Assembly: GCA_021828245.1 (NCBI GenBank)
Contig: JAKASC010000002.1
Location: 1 to 34,577 of the forward strand
Source: Acidobacteriota bacterium
GTDB taxonomy: Bacteria; Acidobacteriota; Terriglobia; UBA7540
Length of the DNA: 34,577 bases
Direction of reading: 5' to 3'
The translations under genes and the position numbers were made by a program. Below the pieces are notes generated by a model. That model did no database searches. It saw only the letters and a list, made by a program, of their open reading frames with translations, and was not told the origin of the DNA. Each line of letters begins with the position of its first letter. Positions within the stretch are counted from its first letter, which is position 1. Below are positions 7,678 through 15,695 of this stretch, in pieces.

Positions 7678-8929
7678 TTTCGTGCACGAATTCTTTAAGT
7701 TCCTGAGTATCCTCATCGCCCGTCAGCTCTTCTTCGAGCGCATCCCTGACGGCATCCGTAACGTCGGCAGCGAAACGAGAATCCCAAAACGCCTCGCTTG
7801 AAATTTCTCCCTCGCTTCTCAAATGCAAAAGGTATGAAGAGACTTCTACCAGCCCTTGCTGGATGAGCGCTGCTTTCCGCTGCTTTCTTTCCTTGCGCGC
7901 CTCGCGCTGCTCGATTTCGGCTTGTACCTCGCGGACTGGCGGCCGCAATACTTCTTTCGCCTCGACCTCCGAAACGTCCGGGGGCAATCCGGCCAGAATC
8001 TCGACGCACTGGCGGCGAAGCCGCGCTTCGTCTTGCTCCGTCCGACCCCATGGGAGCTCGCGAATCGCCCACTCAATAAGTCGCTCATCAAGCAAACGTT
8101 TTTCCGCCGCCTGCTTAATCGGCTGGATGGCCTCATTCGCGGCCGCGCGGATTTCAAATTCTTCGGCCTCGAGCGGCAAAGCGCCCAACGCCTCGCGGAT
8201 TGCGGCCGCTGCCCTCGAACGCTCTAGTTCGGTGCAAAATAATGGCAGAGTGAAAAGCGCCGAGTTGGTCGCCCGCTCGCGCGCCTCGCGGCCTTCCCGT
8301 TCGACTTTCCACGGCGCCATCAGCGCGCCGACAGTATCCTCGATAAGCTGATCCATGAACCGCTCAGACTCAGGCCCGCGCTTAGCGACCTCAACTTCAA
8401 GGGCTTGGACTGCTTCCTTGCGCTGCCCGGGCGAGAGCCAGTAAGGGAGCCTCGCCGTTGCATTCTCAAGCCACTTCGCGCGCCACATGGCGAGCCGTTC
8501 GGCCTGCTGGCGCTCTTGCTCCTGCTGCTGACTACGAAGGCGAACGCGCTCGAGTCGGAGCCGTTGTGCTTCAGCCTCACGACTCGCCGCGCGCTCCTGG
8601 GCCTGGGCCTCCTCCTGTCGCCTGCGGGCCTCGGCTTCCTGGTCGGCCTGCAACTTGGCAATCTCGCGCTTGGCCCTCAATTCTTGGGCCTCAAGTCCAA
8701 GTTCTTCCACACGCTCACGGCGATTCTGTAGCACGCTGGATGCGGGCGGGAAATTTAGAGCGGGCCTCGGCGCGCGTGTATTGACCAAACTCTCAGCCGT
8801 GACTCGCAAGTGGCCGCCAGGCGTCCTAAAAGTCTCAATCCGGCCATCGTGGGCCATGCGCTTAAGCGTCGGAATCGAAACCCCCAGGGCGCGCGCGGCC
8901 TCACTGACAGAATAGGATTCTTCACGCAT
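7655..8929 (-). CDS. HTH (MerR/excisionase-like) protein with long charged coiled-coil
   Basis: MREESYSVSEAARALGVSIPTLKRMAHDGRIETFRTPGGHLRV; followed by an extended E/Q/R-rich helical region; start at 8929 chosen because the preceding codons are repeat-derived. Confidence 0.75.
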   Translation of the reverse strand: MREESYSVSEAARALGVSIPTLKRMAHDGRIETFRTPGGHLRVTAESLVNTRAPRPALNFPPASSVLQNRRERVEELGLEAQELRAKREIAKLQADQEAEARRRQEEAQAQERAASREAEAQRLRLERVRLRSQQQEQERQQAERLAMWRAKWLENATARLPYWLSPGQRKEAVQALEVEVAKRGPESERFMDQLIEDTVGALMAPWKVEREGREARERATNSALFTLPLFCTELERSRAAAAIREALGALPLEAEEFEIRAAANEAIQPIKQAAEKRLLDERLIEWAIRELPWGRTEQDEARLRRQCVEILAGLPPDVSEVEAKEVLRPPVREVQAEIEQREARKERKQRKAALIQQGLVEVSSYLLHLRSEGEISSEAFWDSRFAADVTDAVRDALEEELTGDEDTQELKEFVHEIIEDELR

Positions 8930-8946
8930 AACGGCTACCCCATCAT

Positions 8947-9046
8947 CGGTTTTTGTCGATTTTTTTACCGATTTTTGATACCGATTTTTCACGATTTTTG
9001 CAGGTTTCGCCCGTGCGGATTTTCACGATTTTTTGCGATTTTTTTC
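8947..9046. repeat. Phased CGATTTTT tracts, iteron-like or curved DNA
   Basis: CGAT(T)n at 8957, 8969, 8982, 8992, 9026, 9036 plus CGGATTTT at 9016 and CGGTTTTT at 8947; T-tract centres mostly 10-13 bp apart. Confidence 0.75.
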
Positions 9047-9070
9047 AGTTCTCCCAAGCGAGGGTAGGGG

Positions 9071-9337
9071 TTAAATGCCGAGCGTTTTGCGGACCTTACG
9101 CCGTTCTTTCTTGGCCCACTTCCGGGCCAAGTCGAACAAAAAGACTGCCCCCAAAACTGCCAGGGCGACTTGCCCAAAGGTGGGCGCGCCGCCGAACAGT
9201 TCATGTTCCAACTCGGCGCGGAAGCCGAAAGCGGGGCTTGTGGCTGGCGGCGTTGGGAACGGCGAATAATCGCCGAGCGCTGGCACGTAGGTGTTGCGCA
9301 ACGGGTCAAAGGCCATCAAAATGAATGGACGTTTCAT
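9071..9337 (-). CDS. Small membrane-anchored protein
   Basis: MKRPFILMAFDPLRNTYVPALGDYSPFP...VALAVLGAVFLFDLARKWAKKERRKVRK; start codon overlaps the HNH stop (TGATG). Confidence 0.6.
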   Translation of the reverse strand: MKRPFILMAFDPLRNTYVPALGDYSPFPTPPATSPAFGFRAELEHELFGGAPTFGQVALAVLGAVFLFDLARKWAKKERRKVRKTLGI

Positions 9338-9768
9338 CACTTCCCATGCGCCCGACGCCGCCGCCAAATTTCCTTGGCGAATTTACTGCGGCGTTCGGGC
9401 GGCGTTTCGTGAATCACCAGGCCACCCGGATCGTGCTCGCCGCGCCGATGTTCCACGGCGGCCTGAACGTATTGGGCGAGCGTCTCGGCGCCCGGGTTGA
9501 ACTGCCGCGTGCGGCGGCCTTCGCCCGCCCGCGCCATCGCCAAGCCCAAGCGGGTATTACAGCCTTTGCAAAGCCAGCGGAGATTTCCCGGCGCGTCGTT
9601 GTGCTCATCGCCATCCCGGTGGTCAATCACCAGAAAGCGCCGCGAACCACAAAGCGCGCATCGGCGCGGACCACGCGGAATGCATTGCTGCGCTCGATAC
9701 CGGTGGGCGCGGTCCGTAATCTGCTCGCCCCGCTTGCGCCAGCGAAGCCCGCAAGCGGGAGCCGTCAT
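9337..9768 (-). CDS. HNH endonuclease family protein
   Basis: CALCGSRRFLVIDHRDGDEHNDAPGNLRWLCKGCNTRLG: zinc Cys pairs plus DH-N-H-type core. Confidence 0.88.
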   Translation of the reverse strand: MTAPACGLRWRKRGEQITDRAHRYRAQQCIPRGPRRCALCGSRRFLVIDHRDGDEHNDAPGNLRWLCKGCNTRLGLAMARAGEGRRTRQFNPGAETLAQYVQAAVEHRRGEHDPGGLVIHETPPERRSKFAKEIWRRRRAHGK

Positions 9769-9920
9769 TCCCCCTCGTCGTCGTCTTCCTCCTCGTCCTC
9801 GTCATCGCCGCTATCGGGCGGGGCCACGATGTCAGCAATGTCGTCAAGCTGGGTCTGGAGTTGTTCGTTTTCCTCCTCCAGCTCCCGAATACGTTCCTCT
9901 AATTCCTGTTTGGTCGGCAT
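9765..9920 (-). CDS. 51-aa acidic leucine-zipper-like protein
   Basis: MPTKQELEERIRELEEENEQLQTQLDDIADIVAPPDSGDDEDEEEDDDEGE; strong AAAGGAGA ribosome-binding site; stop overlaps the HNH start (ATGA). Confidence 0.75.
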   Translation of the reverse strand: MPTKQELEERIRELEEENEQLQTQLDDIADIVAPPDSGDDEDEEEDDDEGE

Positions 9921-9979
9921 GACTTCTCCTTTCGTTTCGAGCCTAGCGAACCGGGAAGGCCCGGAACAAGACGAAAAAA

Positions 9980-10342
9980 TCAGGCATGAATTTCTTGGCG
10001 TTGAAAATGGGGGCGGGATTTTCTTGGCTTCCGTTGATGCGTGCGCGAGCGGACGGCGGATCGAAACCGTGTCATCGCCAGTTGGCGGTCTCCGTCGCCG
10101 AGGTCGGCAAAGTTGGGAATACACTTCCGATAGACTTCGAGCCACGGCGTCCCCCGCTCCCGTAACTGGATGGCGCGGGTGATGGCCTCATCCGGCGGGC
10201 GGCCGGGGCCTGGGGGCAAGCCGAGGCGAACCAAGCGCACGACCTGGTGCTTAAACGCGCGCGGGTTCCGATGGATTTCTCGGCCGTAATCCCGGCGAAG
10301 GGCATCGGTGAATTCGCGAACGCGCTGAGCAAGCCTGGCCAT
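9980..10342 (-). CDS. Hypothetical protein (element)
   Basis: ORF collinear with the 51-aa/HNH genes; GRPPDEAITRAIQLRERGTPWLEVYRKCIPNF segment. Confidence 0.55.
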   Translation of the reverse strand: MARLAQRVREFTDALRRDYGREIHRNPRAFKHQVVRLVRLGLPPGPGRPPDEAITRAIQLRERGTPWLEVYRKCIPNFADLGDGDRQLAMTRFRSAVRSRTHQRKPRKSRPHFQRQEIHA

Positions 10343-10355
10343 GGAATTCTAGCCT

Positions 10356-10373
10356 CTTGGGCAACCGCCCAAG
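10356..10373. repeat. Inverted repeat CTTGGGC-aacc-GCCCAAG near right end
   Basis: Perfect 7-bp inverted repeat; the arm matches the CTTGGGC of the att core. Confidence 0.5.
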
Positions 10374-10377
10374 CGCC

Positions 10378-10398
10378 AATGGGCACAAAATGGGCACA
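10378..10398 (+). repeat. AATGGGCACA x2 direct repeat, candidate integrase arm-type sites (right)
   Basis: AATGGGCACAAAATGGGCACA, 11-bp spacing; counterpart of 2683-2702, similar distance from the att core. Confidence 0.6.
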
Positions 10399-10472
10399 AA
10401 ACCCCCCTTTTCAGGGGGCCAATTTGGCAGAAGGGCTGTTGAAAACACGGGACTTAGAGGGGTTGGGTTTAT

Positions 10473-10517
10473 CTTGGGCGCAAGAGGTCCCCGGTTCAAA
10501 TCCGGGCGCCCCGACCA
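10473..10517 (+). repeat. Right att: displaced 3' fragment of tRNA-Pro
   Basis: CTTGGGCGCAAGAGGTC-CCCGG-TTCAAAT-CCGGG-CGCCCCGACCA with no D-arm or 5' acceptor upstream. Confidence 0.88.
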
Positions 10518-10701
10518 ATTGCTGATAGTTTGCGTAGCTTACCTGCTTCCAAATCCTTTCAAAGAAGGCTTCCCCTAAGCCCGCACGCTTGCTGGGCGCT
10601 CGAAGAATTCCAGCCTCCATCAAGTCGGGAGAAGTTGGGTGGGGCTGACGGCGAGTTTCGTAAAGGCAACCGCAGGATCAGGCGCTGTTCTTGCGTCCCG
10701 C

Positions 10702-11226
10702 TTAGCGGAGGCCGGCCAGCCAACGAATCAAAAGCACCAGGCCCGCCAGGAACTTCACAGCGTCTAAACTGGTGAAGGCGCCGTGAAGCATCCAAAAGCG
10801 GCGCATTTGGGGCGGCTCAGGCGTGCGCGGCGCGAAGTCGAGCGTGCGGCCGAGCGAGGTCATCCAGGGGGTAACGATGAGCGTTAAGGCCACGACCAGC
10901 GCCAGCATCCCACTGACGACAGCCAAGCCCACGGTATCGCGCGGCGTTTGCCGCCACAACAGGCCGAGCAAGACCACCCCCAGCAGCATCTCCGTCCAGC
11001 CGTAAGCTCGAAAATAGCGCCGGTTAATTTCCGAGGCGGCGTAGCGGAGGACCTGCCGGGTCGGTTCATCGCCCAATGGCTCAACGGCCTGGCTGAAGCG
11101 CGGGTCGGGCGACTTCAGGATTCGCTCGACCGTCGAAAATGTTCGCGTGGCCGCAAACCACACGAAAAGGTTCAGGCCAATCCAAAAGGTGAGAAGAGCC
11201 GTGGCGACAAGTTGGGAGGACACCAT
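10702..11226 (-). CDS. Integral membrane protein (DUF4149-like)
   Basis: MVSSQLVATALLTFWIGLNLFVWFAATRTFSTVERILK plus further hydrophobic helices; family assignment tentative. Confidence 0.6.
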   Translation of the reverse strand: MVSSQLVATALLTFWIGLNLFVWFAATRTFSTVERILKSPDPRFSQAVEPLGDEPTRQVLRYAASEINRRYFRAYGWTEMLLGVVLLGLLWRQTPRDTVGLAVVSGMLALVVALTLIVTPWMTSLGRTLDFAPRTPEPPQMRRFWMLHGAFTSLDAVKFLAGLVLLIRWLAGLR

Positions 11227-11505
11227 GAGACTGCCTCTTTGGGCCGAGTCTTGGCCCGACGCGGATGGCGCAGGAGGTGGCGTCAAGCTCGGTCGGTTCG
11301 CGCTTGCGAGCGAGCTTCGCGCGCGGCGCCGCGTCTCCAAGCTGGCCCGCGTATTATACCCCAGGCCGTGGCGGGGCGCTGGCCAGACGTTGGTTGGGTT
11401 CGCATGATGCGCGCATCCGCTTTGCTTTGGCGGGGATGTCACGCCGATGCTCGTGCCGGGTTACGTCCCGATGCAAGCTGCTGTTGCCACAACCGCCAGC
11501 TCGGT

Positions 11506-12432
11506 TCAAAACGAGCATCCCACGCCCACGCGCAGAACAAGCGGGTCACTCACGGCTGAAAGTCCGAAGGCGGGTTCCAAGCGAACGGACCAGCGACGTG
11601 AAATTTGATAGCCAAAGACCGGCCCAACGTACTGTTGTTCTCTGTGCCAGTAGAATCCGAAATGGTGGGCGTTGCCGAGCGCTCCGATCATCTCCAAGCC
11701 CACTCCCAGCCGGCGGAGGGAAAGGGCCGGTGGCGCGGCCATGGGCGTTGTTTCGGCCATTCGCATTCTCATCCACCGCGCTTCGCGGTAGATTCCCCAG
11801 GCGTAGCCGAAATCATTCTCCTCGCTTTGAAGGTTGGTCTCGCTGATAAAGTTAAACGTGACGTTCAGCCGGCCCCAGTCGTGATAGACGATGGCGCGTT
11901 GTTCAAAGGTGTGCGCGGCGGTTCGCTTGGCCACGGCGAGCGGACCCGTGAGGTCCTCGCCGCCAAATCCACTAACCTCCATCTTGTAGAGCGCCGCGGC
12001 GTTCAAATCCTCGTATTCGCCGTAAACCGTAAAGTGCAGCCAGCGGTCGCGCGGGAAAAGCTGGAAATAGGTATTGAAGCGAAGCCCGCCGAAAGCTCCA
12101 GGCAGTCCGGAAATCTTTTGTCCCTCCGCCATCGCTCCCACGGTCCATCGCGACGTCACGCCATACTCGGCCATGCCCATCTCCGTGATGAAATCGTTTC
12201 CCTGCTGCGCGGTCTGGAAATCCGGCAAAAACATCAACATGCCGTGGCCTTTCGTTTCCGGGTAATTGATCGCCGTAAAAAAGGGGTCCATTGGCATTTG
12301 CGCGCGGGCGCGAGCGGACATCGGGCCCGCCGCCATCAGCGCTAGAAATAAAATTAGGACTGCCTTCGTGCCTGGCAGTACTACCGCACCTGGCAGTCCA
12401 CAGCGGAGAGACTCTTTCCGGTTTTTGCTCAT
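11506..12432 (-). CDS. Secreted or outer-membrane protein of unknown function (beta-barrel-like)
   Basis: Signal-like N-terminus (AVLILFLALMAAGPMSARARAQ); alternating-pattern strands, aromatic C-terminus ending VGCSF. Confidence 0.6.
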   Translation of the reverse strand: MSKNRKESLRCGLPGAVVLPGTKAVLILFLALMAAGPMSARARAQMPMDPFFTAINYPETKGHGMLMFLPDFQTAQQGNDFITEMGMAEYGVTSRWTVGAMAEGQKISGLPGAFGGLRFNTYFQLFPRDRWLHFTVYGEYEDLNAAALYKMEVSGFGGEDLTGPLAVAKRTAAHTFEQRAIVYHDWGRLNVTFNFISETNLQSEENDFGYAWGIYREARWMRMRMAETTPMAAPPALSLRRLGVGLEMIGALGNAHHFGFYWHREQQYVGPVFGYQISRRWSVRLEPAFGLSAVSDPLVLRVGVGCSF

Positions 12433-12995
12433 TGCCTCGCTCCCTTTTCAGCGGCTCCTCTGGCCGATGGGTTTAGGTTGCGGTTCAGCCCGGGCCTACG
12501 AGCGGGAGGCTTCCTCATTTGGTGGAGGTAGGTGACCAGAGCCCAGATTTCCTGGTCACTCAACTGCCCGCTCCACGCCGGCATGGCCGTCCATCGAATC
12601 CCGTGCTTAATGACATAAAAATTTTCGAACTCCTCCATGTCGGTCGGCTCTTTTGGGAACTGCGGTGCCGGTGGGTAGAGACTGACTCGCCATGCGCTCT
12701 CAGCGCTGTTCATCGCCCCGTGACATGCGGCGCAATACGTTCCGTAGAGCTTTGCCGCACGGGCCAAATTTGTCGCCGTCGGTCGGACAGGATCGTTCAA
12801 TTGGGGAGCGTACCGGTCGAGCGCGGCATCCAAGGCCTCCATCGCGCGTTTTTTCTCGAATGCGGAGGGCGGGATATCGGCGCGAGGGTCAACATATCCC
12901 TGCGTCACGTACATGAGCGCGCCCATTCCCATGACCAACACGGCGACGATCGCGAGACCAAGGCCCGTGGCGATTCCGAAGAGGAATTTCCGCAT
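12429..12995 (-). CDS. c-type cytochrome
   Basis: Heme-binding CAACH in YGTYCAACHGAMNS; N-terminal membrane anchor; TAMPAWSGQLSDQEIWALVTYL. Confidence 0.88.
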   Translation of the reverse strand: MRKFLFGIATGLGLAIVAVLVMGMGALMYVTQGYVDPRADIPPSAFEKKRAMEALDAALDRYAPQLNDPVRPTATNLARAAKLYGTYCAACHGAMNSAESAWRVSLYPPAPQFPKEPTDMEEFENFYVIKHGIRWTAMPAWSGQLSDQEIWALVTYLHQMRKPPARRPGLNRNLNPSARGAAEKGARQ

Positions 12996-13136
12996 GTCAG
13001 TTGTCTCCTGTTTTCCTGCTCAATTTCGGCACGGACGCGCGCTGACAAAGCCGCGACGAGCGCATGCCTCGCGCTTAGCAGCAGAACAGCGCGGGGCTTC
13101 CGGCGCGGTCCACGGGTGGAACTGACAGAGGGAGGG

Positions 13137-13553
13137 CTAAATTCGGAGGAAGGATTCTTTCAGGCAAACTTGTCTTCCGTTCACAACGCCCGGAGGTCCA
13201 TGTGAACCTCCCGCGTAAGTGGCCAAGGAACGAAGTTGGGAAAGAAGATGCGCCCTTGGAGCCGCAGTGAGCGGGGCAACAGGAAGATGAGGAACCGAGC
13301 CGGCCAAGTCCGCGGCCGGCGAGGCCAGCACGGACGAGTGGCCGTGCCGGGCGCAGTCGGAGTGGTGCGGCAAGCTGCCCGATTTCGGCGAATGGCCGTC
13401 GCAGCGTCCCGCGTGCCCATCCTGTGACTGGGCCGGGCATGTCCCAAACTGGCAAAACAGCGCGCAATAGGTTGGATAGGCCGAGGTGAGGCTTAACGTT
13501 GCCGCCAGCGTCAGCGCCAGTAAGCCGCAACGTCGGTTCCGTTCAGTTCCCAT
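13137..13553 (-). CDS. Small exported Cys/His-rich protein
   Basis: Signal-like peptide LLALTLAATLSLTSA, then many Cys/His (CALFCQFGTC..HAGRCDGHS..HHSDCARHGH). Confidence 0.5.
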   Translation of the reverse strand: MGTERNRRCGLLALTLAATLSLTSAYPTYCALFCQFGTCPAQSQDGHAGRCDGHSPKSGSLPHHSDCARHGHSSVLASPAADLAGSVPHLPVAPLTAAPRAHLLSQLRSLATYAGGSHGPPGVVNGRQVCLKESFLRI

Positions 13554-13812
13554 ATCTTGCCCAAAGCGTCCAGAAGAGCGTCTCAGATTGCGCGCTGTCT
13601 GTCAACGGGCTTGCACCGTGTTGGCTTGTACGGCGCGCTGGGGCGTTCGAGGCGGCGATGAACTCTAGCGCCGCGGCGGAATGTTGAAATGGCATGGGCT
13701 TGGCCATGAAATGTGGCTTGACCTCGGCGGGTGGAGTGTTAAATTTAGAAAGAGGGCCACACTTCAAGATGGAAAGAAGCAAAAAGAAGGGCGAACCAGC
13801 GGGCTGTCAACA

Positions 13813-14643
13813 ATGAGGGAACTTGAACTCAAGGAGCGGCGGCTCAAGGAAACGTTGAGCGAGCTATCTTCGCTCGTGGTGGCCTATTCCGGCGGCGTGG
13901 ATTCGGCCTACTTGGCTTATGCGGCGCATCAGGTTCTGGGCGGGCGAATGCTCGCCGTCACGGCGCTGAGCGCGAGCTATGCCGGTCGCGACCGCGAGGA
14001 AGCCGAAGCCCTCGTGGGACGCTGCGGGTTTCCTCACGAATTCATCGAGACCGATGAGCTTTCCGATCCGAACTACCGCGCTAATCGTCCCGACCGCTGC
14101 TTCTTCTGCAAAGATGAACTGTTCACGAAACTGGACGCTTTGGCGGCCGAACGCGGGTTCGCGGCGGTAGCCTACGGGGTGAACGCCGACGACCAAGGTG
14201 ATTGGCGGCCGGGCCACCGCGCCGCGCTCAAGCACCGGGTTCTTGCGCCCCTGCTCGATGCTGGCCTGACCAAGGCCGACATTCGCGAGTTGGCTCGCCA
14301 AGCCGAAATTCCCGTCTGGAACCGTCCCGCTTCGGCATGTCTCGCGTCGCGCATCGCTTACGGCATCCAGGTGACGCCGGAACGGCTGGCCGTCGTCGAG
14401 CGGGGTGAGGAGGCGCTGCGGGCGCTCGGCTTCCGGCAATTTCGCGTCCGCCACCACGATCAACTGGTCCGTATTGAAATCGCGCCGGATGAACTGCCGC
14501 GCGCGCTCGAGCCCGAAATGGCTCGGCAGTTTGTCGCCATCTTCAAGCCGCTCGGATTTGCTTTCGTCACGCTCGATCTCGAAGGCTACCGACGCGGTTC
14601 GCTCAACACCCACCTCACGACCCTTCAAAAACCTGTGCCCTGA
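13813..14643 (+). CDS. larE: ATP-dependent sacrificial sulfur transferase LarE-like
   Basis: PP-loop VAYSGGVDSAYLAYAA; NRPDRCFFCKDELF; PASACLASRIAYG. Confidence 0.9.
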   Translation: MRELELKERRLKETLSELSSLVVAYSGGVDSAYLAYAAHQVLGGRMLAVTALSASYAGRDREEAEALVGRCGFPHEFIETDELSDPNYRANRPDRCFFCKDELFTKLDALAAERGFAAVAYGVNADDQGDWRPGHRAALKHRVLAPLLDAGLTKADIRELARQAEIPVWNRPASACLASRIAYGIQVTPERLAVVERGEEALRALGFRQFRVRHHDQLVRIEIAPDELPRALEPEMARQFVAIFKPLGFAFVTLDLEGYRRGSLNTHLTTLQKPVP

Positions 14644-14791
14644 GCTCACGTTCGAGGGGTGAGTTGGAGCGTAACCGGAGCAGGCGTGTGTCTCCGCGAA
14701 AGCGTGCGCGCCGGCGCGACCCCGCTCGGCTCCGAGATAAGGAAGCTTGGCAAATGATGCGCGGTCGCTGACGGAACACGAACCGCGTCTT

Positions 14792-15688
14792 TCATCGCGC
14801 CATATCCTTGGCAATCCGCATCGTGTGGGTGTGAATCTGCACGGTGTCTTCGAGCTTGCGCGCGTAGCCGCCGGCGAGCGTGATGACCAATGGGGTCGCC
14901 AGCGTGTGGGCGCGCCCGATGACCACCCGGTCGCGCTCGGCGAGGCCTTCGAGGGTCAACTTCAATCCGCCCAATTGATCTTCGCGGTAAGGATCGGCGC
15001 CGGCCAGATAAAAAATGACCTGGGGCGAAAAACTTTCGAAGATTCTATCCAAACTCTGCTGAAGAAGGCGCAAATATTCCTCGTCGCCGGTACCATCGGG
15101 CAAATTGATGTCAAGCGAACTGGGCGGTTTGGGATAAGGATAATTATTTTCCTGGTGCATGGAGAAGGTGAAGACCGAAGGGTCGCCGGCAAAGATGGCG
15201 GCCGTGCCGTTCCCTTGATGGACATCGAGGTCCACGGTCAAGGCGCGCTCGATGAGTCGCTCCTTCTGCAGGCGGCGGATGGCGATGGCTACGTCGTGCA
15301 GCACGCAGAAGCCCTCACCGTGGTCGGGAAAAGCGTGATGAAAGCCGCCGCCAATGTTGGCGGCCACGCCCTCTTCAAGCGCCAGTCGCCCGGCCAAAAT
15401 CGAACCGCCCGCCGAGAGCCACACGGCGCGCACGAGCTCACGAGAATAGGGCACTTCCATCCGCAAAATTTCAGCGTAAGAGAGTTTGCCGTTTTTCAAT
15501 TTCCAGATGTACTCACGATCATGAACCAGCGCCACATCGTCATCCGAGGCCGGCTCGGGCTCCACGAAGTCGTTGGGCTTGGCCACGCCCTCCTCCAGCA
15601 ATTTCTCGCGGATGAGTTTGTACTTGACTGCCGGGAAGATGTGGTCGCCCAGATGAAGATCGTATTGGTCGGAATAGACAAATTTCAT
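14792..15688 (-). CDS. Histone deacetylase family protein (class IV-like)
   Basis: NIGGGFHHAFPDHGEGFCVLHDVAIAIR, VDLDVHQGNGTAAIF, LAGADPYREDQLGGLKLT, LAGGYAR. Confidence 0.92.
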   Translation of the reverse strand: MKFVYSDQYDLHLGDHIFPAVKYKLIREKLLEEGVAKPNDFVEPEPASDDDVALVHDREYIWKLKNGKLSYAEILRMEVPYSRELVRAVWLSAGGSILAGRLALEEGVAANIGGGFHHAFPDHGEGFCVLHDVAIAIRRLQKERLIERALTVDLDVHQGNGTAAIFAGDPSVFTFSMHQENNYPYPKPPSSLDINLPDGTGDEEYLRLLQQSLDRIFESFSPQVIFYLAGADPYREDQLGGLKLTLEGLAERDRVVIGRAHTLATPLVITLAGGYARKLEDTVQIHTHTMRIAKDMAR

Positions 15689-15695
15689 TAGGCGA

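Larger units (their letters stand above)
2579..10517. mobile_element. Integrative element inserted in tRNA-Pro (about 7.9 kb), satellite or integrative-plasmid type
   Basis: Intact tRNA-Pro with adjacent integrase at the left; displaced tRNA 3' fragment (10473-10517) at the right; coupled replication/regulation genes, HNH nuclease and small ORFs between. Confidence 0.9.

Noticed and set aside
8930-8992. N-terminal extension MKNRYQKSVKKSTKTDDG of the HTH protein
   Set aside because: These codons are the CGATTTTT repeats read through; the HTH starts naturally at MREESYSV (8929).
9325-10182. 285-aa + strand ORF with Ser-rich stretch
   Set aside because: Antisense to HNH and acidic-zipper genes; the poly-Ser run is the complement of the D/E tail.
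10473-10517. Second tRNA-Pro gene
   Set aside because: Only the 3' half is present; upstream sequence (gggtttat) does not pair with the acceptor or anticodon stem. It is the displaced att copy.
2579-10517. Complete prophage
   Set aside because: Too small, and no capsid, portal, tail, lysis or large-terminase ORF could be recognised.
11605-12345. 246-aa + strand ORF
   Set aside because: Antisense to the beta-barrel-like protein; no motif support.
14747-15691. 314-aa + strand ORF
   Set aside because: Antisense to the HDAC-like gene; high-GC shadow ORF without recognisable motifs.
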